Shown: positions 22,575 through 30,265 of the stretch, piece after piece
Numbering within the stretch: the stretch's first letter is position 1
Layout: the number at the start of each line of letters is the position of its first letter
DNA from: UBA1402 sp964488495
Lineage (GTDB): Bacteria > Bacteroidota > Bacteroidia > Bacteroidales > UBA1402
Length of the DNA: 30,307 nt
Direction of reading: 5' to 3'
Assembly (NCBI GenBank): GCA_964488495.1
Contig: CAZAUQ010000028.1
Span: 1-30,307 of the forward strand
The notes under the pieces: model-generated
The model's input: the letters and a program-made list of their open reading frames with translations, nothing else
What the model was told of the DNA's origin: nothing
Database searches by the model: none
Program-made: the position numbers and the translations under genes

Positions 22575-23822
22575 ATGGTAAAAATCAGAGCTTTCAAAGG
22601 CTGGCGACCACCACAGAATCTGGTAGAAAAAGTGGCATCCCGGCCTTACGATGTATTAAATTCAGCTGAGGCCAGACAGGAAGCTGCCAACAACGAGTAT
22701 TCTCTCTATCACATCATTAAACCTGAGATAGATTTTCCCCGGGGAACAGATGAACACGATCCTAAGGTCTATGTCAAGGCCAGAGAAAACTTTGATCTCT
22801 TTCGTCAAAAAGGCTGGTTGCTGCAAGACAACAAGCCCATGTATTACATTTACGCCCAGACAATGAACTGCAGAACCCAATACGGTTTAGTGGTTTGTGC
22901 CTGTGTGGAGGATTACATGAGCGGTCGCATCAAAAAACACGAATTAACCCGTCGCGACAAGGAAGAAGATCGTATGAAGCATGTCAGGGTGAACAATGCC
23001 AATATTGAACCGGTGTTTTTGGCTTATCCTGCTCAGGAAGTCCTGGACAAGCTGGTGGCAGAACATGTTAAGCAAAAGCCTGTTTACCGCTTTACGGCTC
23101 CCGACGGCTTTGGCCATCAATTCTGGCTCATCGATGACGACGAAAGCATCAACACTGTCAGTCGCTGTTTCGAACAAATGCCCGCTCTGTACATAGCTGA
23201 CGGCCATCACCGCACAGCCGCCGCAGCCCTGGTGGGCAATGAAAAGAAAGAAAAAAATCCCGCCCATAACGGACAAGAGGAATACAATTACTTTCTGGCC
23301 GTTTGTTTTCCCGATAATCAATTGCAGATCATTGATTACAACAGAGTAGTCAAGGACCTGAACGGGCACGACAAAAAATCGTTCCTGTTAGCTCTCGAAG
23401 AAGATTTTATCATTGAGTACAAAGGTTCGCAGCTATATAAACCGTCCTTTTTGCACAACTTCGGGCTCTATATCGACCGGGAATGGTATTCACTCACAGC
23501 CAGGCCCGGAAGATACGACGACAACGACCCCATAGGCGTGTTGGATGTCAGCGTTTCATCCCGGCTGATACTGGATCGAATATTGGGCATCAAGGATTTA
23601 CGCAGCGATAAACGCATCGATTTTGTCGGTGGCATCCGTGGCCTTAAAGAGCTGGAACGTCGTGTGGATAGTGGAGAAATGGCACTGGCGCTGGCTTTGT
23701 ACCCGGTATCGATGAAACAACTCATAGATATTGCCGACAGCGGCAACATAATGCCTCCCAAAACCACCTGGTTTGAACCTAAATTACGTTCAGGACTGGT
23801 AATACATACCCTGGATGACTGA
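22575..23822 (+). CDS. DUF1015 family protein linked to serine synthesis
   Basis: A 415-residue cytosolic protein of the DUF1015 family. Conserved stretches are RPPQNLVEKVASRPYDVL near the start, KKHELTRRDKEEDR (120-133) and IADGHHRTAAA (207-217). The DGHHR motif resembles the active-site DGxHR of the ParB/sulfiredoxin fold, which includes free-serine kinases (SbnI and archaeal SerK). Its position five bases after serA in the same operon is typical of Bacteroidota and points to serine or phosphoserine metabolism. No phosphoserine phosphatase (serB) is in the window. Function is unproven; a phosphotransferase acting on serine or phosphoserine is my inference. The IMPACT/YigZ gene begins 26 bases after the stop. 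Confidence 0.85.
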   Translation: MVKIRAFKGWRPPQNLVEKVASRPYDVLNSAEARQEAANNEYSLYHIIKPEIDFPRGTDEHDPKVYVKARENFDLFRQKGWLLQDNKPMYYIYAQTMNCRTQYGLVVCACVEDYMSGRIKKHELTRRDKEEDRMKHVRVNNANIEPVFLAYPAQEVLDKLVAEHVKQKPVYRFTAPDGFGHQFWLIDDDESINTVSRCFEQMPALYIADGHHRTAAAALVGNEKKEKNPAHNGQEEYNYFLAVCFPDNQLQIIDYNRVVKDLNGHDKKSFLLALEEDFIIEYKGSQLYKPSFLHNFGLYIDREWYSLTARPGRYDDNDPIGVLDVSVSSRLILDRILGIKDLRSDKRIDFVGGIRGLKELERRVDSGEMALALALYPVSMKQLIDIADSGNIMPPKTTWFEPKLRSGLVIHTLDD

Positions 23823-23848
23823 AAAGTCCTGAACGTCTGCAATATACT

Positions 23849-24451
23849 ATGACTGATGTATACAGAACCATAGCCAATCGCAGCGAAGGCCTCTACAAAG
23901 ACAAAGGCAGCAAATTTCTGGCATTTGCCCTTCCTGTAGAAGGGCTGGATGAAGTATATCTTGAACTGGAGCAATTCAGAAAAAGCTATTTCGATGCCCG
24001 CCATATCTGTTATGCCTACATGCTGGGGACCGAAGGAGAGCAGTACAGAGCCAACGACGACGGTGAACCTTCGGGAACAGCCGGACGCCCGATATTAGGC
24101 CAAATCCGTTCTTTTGGACTGAGCAATGTCTTAGTAGTGGTGGTACGTTACTTCGGAGGAGTATTATTGGGTACCGGAGGTCTGACTTCCGCTTATAAAA
24201 CAGCTGCAGCTGCAGCATTGTCTAATGCCAAAATCCTGGAGAAAACCCTGGACGTCGGAATCAGCCTCAGTTTTGAGTATCCCTATACCAACGAAGTGAT
24301 GAGCATCATCAAAGACTGCGGAGCTAAAATCCTCGATCCTCAATACGAAGAACTTTGTTCGATGAGTTTGAGTATCAGGCTGAGCAAATTGGATGAACTC
24401 AAAGAACGTTTATCAAAAGTAGAATCACTGCTTATAAATAACAATGAATAA
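23849..24451 (+). CDS. IMPACT/YigZ family protein
   Basis: A 200-residue protein with an N-terminal UPF0029/IMPACT domain (DARHICYAYMLG at 49-60, NDDGEPSGTAGRPIL at 68-82, VVVRYFGGVLLGTGGL at 96-111) and a C-terminal ferredoxin-like DUF1949-type domain (about 135-195). In eukaryotes IMPACT controls the GCN2 kinase; the bacterial role is not clear, though YigZ has been linked to ribosome or translation functions. Length is normal. Its last eight bases overlap the next gene, so they are translationally coupled. It sits after the DUF1015 gene in what is probably a long plus-strand transcript. Confidence 0.9.
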   Translation: MTDVYRTIANRSEGLYKDKGSKFLAFALPVEGLDEVYLELEQFRKSYFDARHICYAYMLGTEGEQYRANDDGEPSGTAGRPILGQIRSFGLSNVLVVVVRYFGGVLLGTGGLTSAYKTAAAAALSNAKILEKTLDVGISLSFEYPYTNEVMSIIKDCGAKILDPQYEELCSMSLSIRLSKLDELKERLSKVESLLINNNE

Positions 24452-25016
24452 AGCCTTTTTCCGTCGCATCTGGCGGATTATTACAGCTCCTGCTGCTGCC
24501 TGGAAGGAGATAACTGCAGACACGACAGAAAATAAGCCCTATCTGAGTGCTTATTTTTATCCTTTATTGACCTTTGTTGGCCTGGCAGCATTTTTTAGCC
24601 CTATTATACACACTCAGGAAACTTTCCGGATTGAATTGGGACTGGGCATTCAGTCTTTTATACGGGTTTTTACGGCTTATTTTGCTTCTTACTTTCTGTC
24701 TTCTTATGTACTGGATCGTTTGTTCGTTCGCTGGCTGGGTCTGGCTCCCGACAAAATCAAGGCCGAAAAGCTCTGTGTGTATTCGCTGACTCCATTGTTG
24801 CTTGTGCGTATTTTTACTTTCCTTGTCAAGGACTTGTTTTTTCTGTATATATTTGTCGTTTACACAGTGTACATCGTATGGGAGGCATCAGGCGGGCTGT
24901 ATGAAATGCCCGGCAGGCAAAGAGGCCGTTTTACTGCTTTGACAATACTTGTAATCATGCTGTCTCCGGTACTGATTGAATTTATCCTTATCAAGTTGTT
25001 GCCAGGTCTATCCTAA
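24444..25016 (+). CDS. Yip1-like multi-pass membrane protein
   Basis: A 190-residue integral membrane protein with about five hydrophobic helices (near 33-52, 67-88, 110-130, 130-147 and 165-187). The N-terminus RIWRIITAPAAAWKEI is typical of bacterial Yip1-family proteins (RIxxIIxxPxxxWxxI). Function in bacteria is unknown. The start overlaps the end of the IMPACT/YigZ gene by 8 bases, and its TAA shares one base with the ATG of smpB, which indicates tight coupling. Confidence 0.75.
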   Translation: MNKAFFRRIWRIITAPAAAWKEITADTTENKPYLSAYFYPLLTFVGLAAFFSPIIHTQETFRIELGLGIQSFIRVFTAYFASYFLSSYVLDRLFVRWLGLAPDKIKAEKLCVYSLTPLLLVRIFTFLVKDLFFLYIFVVYTVYIVWEASGGLYEMPGRQRGRFTALTILVIMLSPVLIEFILIKLLPGLS

Positions 25017-25477
25017 TGAAATTATCCAGGGACATATCCATCAAAAATAAACGTGCCACCTTCAATTTTGAATTGCTGGACCGTTTTACGGCCGGTATGG
25101 TCCTGACAGGTACCGAAATTAAATCCATACGCCTGGGCAAAGCCAATCTGTCGGATAGCTACGCCCTGATGATCAGAGGCGAACTCTGGATTAAAAATCT
25201 TCAGATCAGCGAATACGACAATGGTACCTACAACAACCACAATCCCGGCCGTGACCGCAAGCTCCTGCTGACCAAAAGAGAATTACGTAAAATAGATCGG
25301 CTGACCCGGGAAACAGGTTTCACTATAGTCCCGGTGAAACTCTTTATCAATGAAAAAGGCTGGGCAAAATTGGAAATTGCTGTAGCCAAAGGCAAAAAAG
25401 CCTACGATAAACGCGAAAGCATCAAAGAAAAGGACGATCGCCGCCAGATGGATCGCTACGTTAAAAACAAATTGTAG
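25016..25477 (+). CDS. smpB: SsrA-binding protein SmpB
   Basis: A 153-residue RNA-binding protein that carries tmRNA to stalled ribosomes for trans-translation. Family features are IKNKRATFNFELLDRFTAG at the N-terminus, GTEIKSIRLGKANLSDSYA, YNNHNPGRDRKLLLTKREL, and the basic C-terminal tail KGKKAYDKRESIKEKDDRR that reaches the decoding centre. The length is normal. The ATG overlaps the TAA of the membrane-protein gene by one base. The tmRNA gene (ssrA) is not in this window. Confidence 0.96.
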   Translation: MKLSRDISIKNKRATFNFELLDRFTAGMVLTGTEIKSIRLGKANLSDSYALMIRGELWIKNLQISEYDNGTYNNHNPGRDRKLLLTKRELRKIDRLTRETGFTIVPVKLFINEKGWAKLEIAVAKGKKAYDKRESIKEKDDRRQMDRYVKNKL

Positions 25478-25510
25478 TAGTAATTCTTACTTTCTTTTGT
25501 CAGATTTCTG

Positions 25511-26629
25511 TTAATCAAAGTCTTTTACAAAGCAACGTTTGCGTTTGTTTTGCACATGTTCGTAATTTTTCCAGTGCTGTATGGCTTTAAAATTGTCTTC
25601 GAGTATGCCCGTAGTTTCAACGGTAGTAATTTTGTTTTTAATCATCACTTCCTGAGCCTTCGTGATAAGCAGGCTGGCTACACCTTTGGTCTGATAGTCG
25701 GGATCGATGCCTGTCAGAAAAAGATCGACGGTATTGTTTTTTTTGCGGCTGCGTGTTATAGACCAAATGGCCCGCAGACCCAATCTGCCCTTGGCAATTT
25801 GCATGGATTTGCTCAGCGAAGGCACAGGAACGATAAAGCCGACCACTTTTTGTTCGTTGTTAATGACGATGTGCACGTATTCCGGATTGATTACCGGCAG
25901 GTAATTGTTTAGCACATGGTCAATCATTTTTTCGTCCAGGGGAGCAAAAGAAAAGAGTTCGTAAAAAGACTTGTTCAGCAGTTGAAAAATTTCCCGGCCG
26001 AATCTTTTCATAATGTGTTTGGACTTCATGCGAATAACGCTGAGTTGATATCGCTGTTGTATGACTTCTGCCAGCCGGACAGCCTTTTCGGGAATCTCTG
26101 GTGTAAGTCTTAAACGAAACTCTATCCAGTCGGTTTTTTTTCTGTAACCCAGACGTTCCATATGTTCCTTGTAATAAGGCAGGTGATAGACCGAAGCTAC
26201 CGAAGCTACCTGATCAAAGCCCTCGACGAGCATAGCCTGAGTATCGAGGTTTGAAAAACCCAGAGGCCCCATCACTCCGCTCATTCCCTTGGATTTTATC
26301 CAGTTTTCGGCTGTTTCAAACAAAGCGTCAACCACTGCTTTATCATCGATGAATTCTGCCCTGGTGAAACGCCCGTATTTTTCCTGGGTCTTTTCGATGT
26401 AGGCATAATGAATAATGGCTCCAATGCGTCCAACTGTAAGACCGTTTTGTTGAACTATCCAAAATTTGGCGTCGCAAAAACGAAAAAAGGGATTGACGGC
26501 GGGATTGATATTGTCTATCTCTGACTTTAGAAGGGGAGGCACCCAACAGGAATTTCCTTTGTATAAACGAAAAGATAAGAGCGCAAACTCTTTACGCAAA
26601 GCAGGAGTAGTTACTTCTATAATTTCCAT
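25511..26629 (-). CDS. GNAT-superfamily N-acetyltransferase, two-part
   Basis: A 372-residue cytosolic protein. The C-terminal part (about 225-365) has a GNAT fold: VVGFIVPVPS, then DLFLTGIDPDYQTKGVASLL with the acetyl-CoA-binding Q-x-x-G-x-A/G loop, and ETTGILEDNFKAIQHWKNY. The N-terminal part (WVPPLLKSEIDNINP, then GPLGFSNLDTQAMLVEGFD) is characteristic of a conserved bacterial group usually annotated only as N-acetyltransferase. The acceptor is unknown. A clear -7 box lies just upstream, so it has its own promoter. It converges with smpB and follows pheA by about 100 bases on the same strand. Confidence 0.8.
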   Translation of the reverse strand: MEIIEVTTPALRKEFALLSFRLYKGNSCWVPPLLKSEIDNINPAVNPFFRFCDAKFWIVQQNGLTVGRIGAIIHYAYIEKTQEKYGRFTRAEFIDDKAVVDALFETAENWIKSKGMSGVMGPLGFSNLDTQAMLVEGFDQVASVASVYHLPYYKEHMERLGYRKKTDWIEFRLRLTPEIPEKAVRLAEVIQQRYQLSVIRMKSKHIMKRFGREIFQLLNKSFYELFSFAPLDEKMIDHVLNNYLPVINPEYVHIVINNEQKVVGFIVPVPSLSKSMQIAKGRLGLRAIWSITRSRKKNNTVDLFLTGIDPDYQTKGVASLLITKAQEVMIKNKITTVETTGILEDNFKAIQHWKNYEHVQNKRKRCFVKDFD

Positions 26630-26661
26630 TTCAACTCTTTTGATTTCCTCTCAATAATCAG

Positions 26662-26669
26662 CAAATATA
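26662..26669 (-). promoter_or_regulatory. -7 box of the GNAT gene
   Basis: CAAATATA on the plus strand reads TATATTTG on the minus strand, a full TAnnTTTG match, 32 bases before the ATG. No good -33 box is visible at the usual distance. Confidence 0.4.
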
Positions 26670-26730
26670 AAAAATAAGACTCAAAAAATACCGCTTTTGA
26701 GCGAGAATTTAGGAATCTCTGTATTTTTAT

Positions 26731-27573
26731 TCAAAGCATTTGCCTGCCCACCGGATATTCACCCAGCACTTTCAGGTTGCTGGTCAGGGGACGTATAGCT
26801 TCGAGACTTTGCTTAAATTTGAGGTAATCTTCGAAAGTAAGGTCAATAAAAAACAAATATTCCCATTCATGGCCAATAATGGGTATGGATTGAATTTTGG
26901 TCAGGTTGTTGTGGTAATACGACAACACCGATAATACCTGTGACAAGGCTCCCTCCTGGTGGTGAGTGGAGAAAACCATCGAAGCTTTGTCGATCTTCTT
27001 GTTGACGTTAAATTTTTCGGCGTTCCAGCGATCGGCCAAAACCAAAAAACGGGTAAAATTGCGTTTGTTGGTTTCGATGCCGGCCTCAAGCACTTCCAGC
27101 CCGTAAATTTCGGCGGCCTGACGGCTGCAAATGGCTGCCCTGCCCATAATCTTTTTATTGCCTATAATTTTGGCACTGGTGGCGGTATCTTCGCTTTCTA
27201 CTACGGTCCATTCGGGATGCAATTCCAGAAAATCTTCGCATTGCATCAGGGCTATGGGATGAGAATGCACTTCAAGTATGTCTTTGAAGCTTTGCCCTGG
27301 TAAGGCAGCCAGGCAATGGCTGATTCTGAGTTTGAATTCCCCGATGATAGCAGTTTCACTGTCTCTCAGCAGGTTGTGATTCTGCAGCAGGCTGCCTGCT
27401 ATGGTATTTTCGATGGCAATCACTCCCAGTATGTTGCTGTCTTTGCGCATGGTAGCAAACACGTCTTTGAATGTTTTACATCCCAGCACTTCTACTTCTT
27501 CGTTTTCGAAAAAATGGCGTGCCACTATATCGTGGTAGGAGCCCGAAATACCTTGTATGGCTATTTGTTTCAT
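26731..27573 (-). CDS. pheA: Prephenate dehydratase
   Basis: A 280-residue enzyme that converts prephenate to phenylpyruvate for phenylalanine synthesis. The catalytic domain (1-185) has GISGSYHDIVA, AIENTIAGS (53-61) and the catalytic TRF (174-176). The ACT domain (about 195-275) should bind phenylalanine; its motifs read GALS (208-211) and QSIP (228-231) instead of GALV and ESRP, a form I associate with Bacteroidota. No chorismate mutase domain is present, so this is the monofunctional type. It starts 27 bases after the LamG-KdgF gene on the same strand with no visible promoter in that space, so it may be read from the pectin operon or from a promoter inside it. Confidence 0.94.
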   Translation of the reverse strand: MKQIAIQGISGSYHDIVARHFFENEEVEVLGCKTFKDVFATMRKDSNILGVIAIENTIAGSLLQNHNLLRDSETAIIGEFKLRISHCLAALPGQSFKDILEVHSHPIALMQCEDFLELHPEWTVVESEDTATSAKIIGNKKIMGRAAICSRQAAEIYGLEVLEAGIETNKRNFTRFLVLADRWNAEKFNVNKKIDKASMVFSTHHQEGALSQVLSVLSYYHNNLTKIQSIPIIGHEWEYLFFIDLTFEDYLKFKQSLEAIRPLTSNLKVLGEYPVGRQML

Positions 27574-27600
27574 ATCAGTTTCTATCTATCAATCCCGGCA

Positions 27601-28599
27601 TTAAGGCAAGAAATCTTCGCGGCAGGGAGCAAAGGCATCCAGAAGCATACCGGCTTCAAGACAACGAACTCCATGCACCTGGTCTGGCGCTACATAAAAA
27701 CCATCTCCGGCAGACACAACGGAACGTTGGCCTTCGATATCCACTTCGAACTTGCCGTTGACACAGAGCGAAGACTGGGTGTGCGGATGTTTGTGTGCCG
27801 CTCCGATGCTGCCTTTTTCGAAGGCAACTTTCACCAGCATAATGTCTTGGTTATAGCCAAGGATTTGTCTTTTAACTCCCCCGCCCAAATCGGTCCAGGG
27901 CAGCTCTTTTTCCATCAAAAAGGAAGGACTGTTCATACTATTCAGAATTAAATGATCTTGTAAAAATTCTTCAGGTTTAAGGGCCTTGGGCGTGATGCGG
28001 ATGCGGTACATTTGTCCCTTAAAAAAACAAACTTTGTTCTGACGTACCCCGACAGAGGCAATACCCTTGTTTATGGTCTGATAGGCGAAAGCAGCTGTCT
28101 TTTCTTTCTGGCCGTTTACGTAAGAAAACAAGCTGTCTTTCCGGCAGACAAAGGCTGCGTGATACCATTGTTCTGCCGGATGGGTCAGGTTGGAATCAAT
28201 TAAAGCACAGCCTTCGCCGTCGGGACGTTTCACATAGGCATCGAAATACCAGTTTCCGTCTGGTTTTACCCTGGTCTCCAGCATGATGCGTTCGCCCGAG
28301 ATCTCACCCATATGCAAAAATCGTTGTTCAAAGAGTCCGTCGGCATCGGGCCTGAAAATAACCTCGACCGTCACTTCTTCCATGCCGCTGAGCGGATTGG
28401 CATTTAAAAAGTAAGCTTCGTTTCCAAGAAACTGAACGGCTTGCCCCAATCTGGTATCGATCAATTGCGGTTCTCCCAGCTGATATTCTACACCCGGAAG
28501 TTCTGCCACTTTCCAGTCGATGCAGTCCTGAACTTTGCTCTGTTTGGACTGACAGGCACTCAACAAGAGGATTAAAAGGAGGTAAAGACTATTTTTCAT
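27601..28599 (-). CDS. LamG-KdgF fusion lipoprotein
   Basis: A 332-residue lipoprotein (lipobox LSAC, Cys16). Residues about 45-220 look like a LamG/concanavalin-type domain (VTVEVIFRP at 76-84, GNWYFDAYVKR, EQWYHAAFV, YVNGQKEKTAAF, GQMYRIRI). Residues 228-332 closely resemble KdgF: PWTDLGGGVKRQILGYN (234-250), metal-binding HKHPHTQ (269-275), AGDGFYVAPDQVHG with His309, and the C-terminal DAFAPCREDF (321-330). KdgF turns 4,5-unsaturated galacturonate into its open-chain form (5-keto-4-deoxyuronate). Known KdgF proteins are small, stand-alone and cytoplasmic, so a lipid-anchored fusion to a glycan-binding-type domain is unusual. Its start overlaps the end of the PL10 gene by 11 bases, so the two are co-translated. 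It would act on sugar released by GH105 outside the cytoplasm. That placement is inference. Confidence 0.85.
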   Translation of the reverse strand: MKNSLYLLLILLLSACQSKQSKVQDCIDWKVAELPGVEYQLGEPQLIDTRLGQAVQFLGNEAYFLNANPLSGMEEVTVEVIFRPDADGLFEQRFLHMGEISGERIMLETRVKPDGNWYFDAYVKRPDGEGCALIDSNLTHPAEQWYHAAFVCRKDSLFSYVNGQKEKTAAFAYQTINKGIASVGVRQNKVCFFKGQMYRIRITPKALKPEEFLQDHLILNSMNSPSFLMEKELPWTDLGGGVKRQILGYNQDIMLVKVAFEKGSIGAAHKHPHTQSSLCVNGKFEVDIEGQRSVVSAGDGFYVAPDQVHGVRCLEAGMLLDAFAPCREDFLP

Positions 28600-30265
28600 T
28601 TGAGTTCTTTTTTTGACTGAGCAAGTATTGCTTCAATGTGCCCATATGTTGAATATAGGTATTGACCGAGATGCCCAGTGGTGGATTTTCGGAACGGTAA
28701 AACTGTGTATTGAAGGGATGTTTCATGGTTTCTTCGTATAGCTCCGGCACAGGGTCGTCGACGCTTCCTTCACCAATATAGGGATTGGTAGTCAACACCA
28801 GGGGAGCAGGCCAATAGTCTTCTTCGTTCAACAAAGTAAGAATCTCCTGAATCCTTTCCTCAGAATTAGTCTGATCCGAATACAGGAAGTTACGCATACC
28901 TTCGGGTCTTTTGTTGTACACAAATTGTTCAAGCAAAGGCTCCCGGAGTTCCGGATGCAGAAGGGGAGAGGCCTGACTTAGTTCATCTGCAGACTGGTTC
29001 ATCAGGCTTTCGTATCTGCTGCGCAAAAGATCAGTGTTCACAGTACAGAACGAAGAGTAATGAGCAATGGTGTTGAAGGGGTTTTGGTCAACGTAATAAT
29101 CGCCGTTTACAATATGAGAACCTTTGCGGTGCAAAAACAGAGGTGTAAAGCTGCCGGGGATCACCATGCGGGGACAAAGCCTGCCTCTTTGGGGGTTGCT
29201 GTTTCCAATCAGTTGTAACATACTGTCGTTGAATGCTACTTCGTCCAAAAAACGGAGAGCGGCAGGCAGACCTTGTAAGTATTTTTTTTCTCCGGTCAGG
29301 CGATAATACTCCATCATCAGCATCACTGTTCCATAGGTGGTTGATACACAAACCGAAGTCGGTTCGAAATCCCTTGCTTTAGCCGGTTGCATGTCCAGAT
29401 TGTATTGTAGGGCCCAGCCTGCTGCTGGAGTGGGTTGTTGCAACAATTGCAGACAATCCATGCCCTTTTGGGCTGCACGGAGGCAGCGTTCATCGTTGAG
29501 CAAATAATAGCAGCGCAGCATGAATTCAATGTTATTTTCCATCACTCCGTCGTTGAGTGTTATGAAACTGGAATAATCGGGGCTGCCGTCTTTGGCGGGG
29601 AAATCGTACCTGAGAGGATAGCGTTGTGGCCAGCCTCCGTTGGGATACTGACTTTGGAGGAAAAAATCAATGGCCTTTTCCAGGGCTTGTTTGTGCCGGG
29701 GATCTTTTTTGAGCAAATAAATACGCAAAAAGAAATTAGCCGGCTTGTATGAGTTCTGGTCGTCGAAAGTGGCGTTGCCGTAATAATTATTGTATTCGCT
29801 CACTCCCCAGGCGTTTTTGCCTATAGTGGCATACCATTGTCTGAGAGATTCTTCACCGGCAAAATCAAAGATGTAATTCCATCCTCCGCAAGGCAATTGA
29901 GCCGCTATCAAAGCCTCGGCCACACGGCAGGCCTGTTGGTAGTAATATTCGTCTTCGGTAGCAAGGTAAGCATCCAACAGGGCGTTGCCCATGCCAGGAG
30001 TAGGGCCGTCAATCCAGATCATGGAGGGATATGCTTCGAGTTCACCCCAGCGGCGGGAGAAATCCGGCAGATAGCTGCCGACAAAACCGCCCCCGACGCT
30101 TACCTTATCCATCATAAAAGCGGTGGCCTTACGCATGCAGGCTTTCACTTCTTCTTCGGAGCTTGTTGTTGTCTCGGCCCGGAGGCTGTAAGCCGATACT
30201 AAGATCATTGTCAGGCACAAAACCAACGTGTGCTTACAATTAGTTTTGAACAGGTAAGGCAGCAT
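28589..30265 (-). CDS. PL10-type pectate lyase, secreted
   Basis: A 558-residue protein with a signal peptide (about 1-30, ending YSLRA). The (alpha/alpha)3-type fold of PL10 is suggested by ATFDDQNSYKPANFFLRIY (165-183), YPNGGWPQRYPLRYDF (207-222) and ITLNDGVMENNIEFMLRCYY (235-254); the GGWPQ-YP and NDG-M signatures are typical of PL10. It should cut homogalacturonan by beta-elimination, giving unsaturated oligogalacturonides. A C-terminal region of about 150 residues (FNTIAHYSSFC onward) extends past the usual PL10 core. The LamG-KdgF gene overlaps its last 11 bases. The ATG at 30265 lies inside another minus-strand frame that ends at 30240, which suggests further upstream operon genes. The next start in frame (Met20) would spoil the signal peptide. 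Confidence 0.8.
   Translation of the reverse strand: MLPYLFKTNCKHTLVLCLTMILVSAYSLRAETTTSSEEEVKACMRKATAFMMDKVSVGGGFVGSYLPDFSRRWGELEAYPSMIWIDGPTPGMGNALLDAYLATEDEYYYQQACRVAEALIAAQLPCGGWNYIFDFAGEESLRQWYATIGKNAWGVSEYNNYYGNATFDDQNSYKPANFFLRIYLLKKDPRHKQALEKAIDFFLQSQYPNGGWPQRYPLRYDFPAKDGSPDYSSFITLNDGVMENNIEFMLRCYYLLNDERCLRAAQKGMDCLQLLQQPTPAAGWALQYNLDMQPAKARDFEPTSVCVSTTYGTVMLMMEYYRLTGEKKYLQGLPAALRFLDEVAFNDSMLQLIGNSNPQRGRLCPRMVIPGSFTPLFLHRKGSHIVNGDYYVDQNPFNTIAHYSSFCTVNTDLLRSRYESLMNQSADELSQASPLLHPELREPLLEQFVYNKRPEGMRNFLYSDQTNSEERIQEILTLLNEEDYWPAPLVLTTNPYIGEGSVDDPVPELYEETMKHPFNTQFYRSENPPLGISVNTYIQHMGTLKQYLLSQKKNSNEK

Noticed and set aside
23468..24004. Minus-strand open frame across the DUF1015 and IMPACT/YigZ junction
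   Set aside because: Antisense to two conserved genes; no domain recognised.
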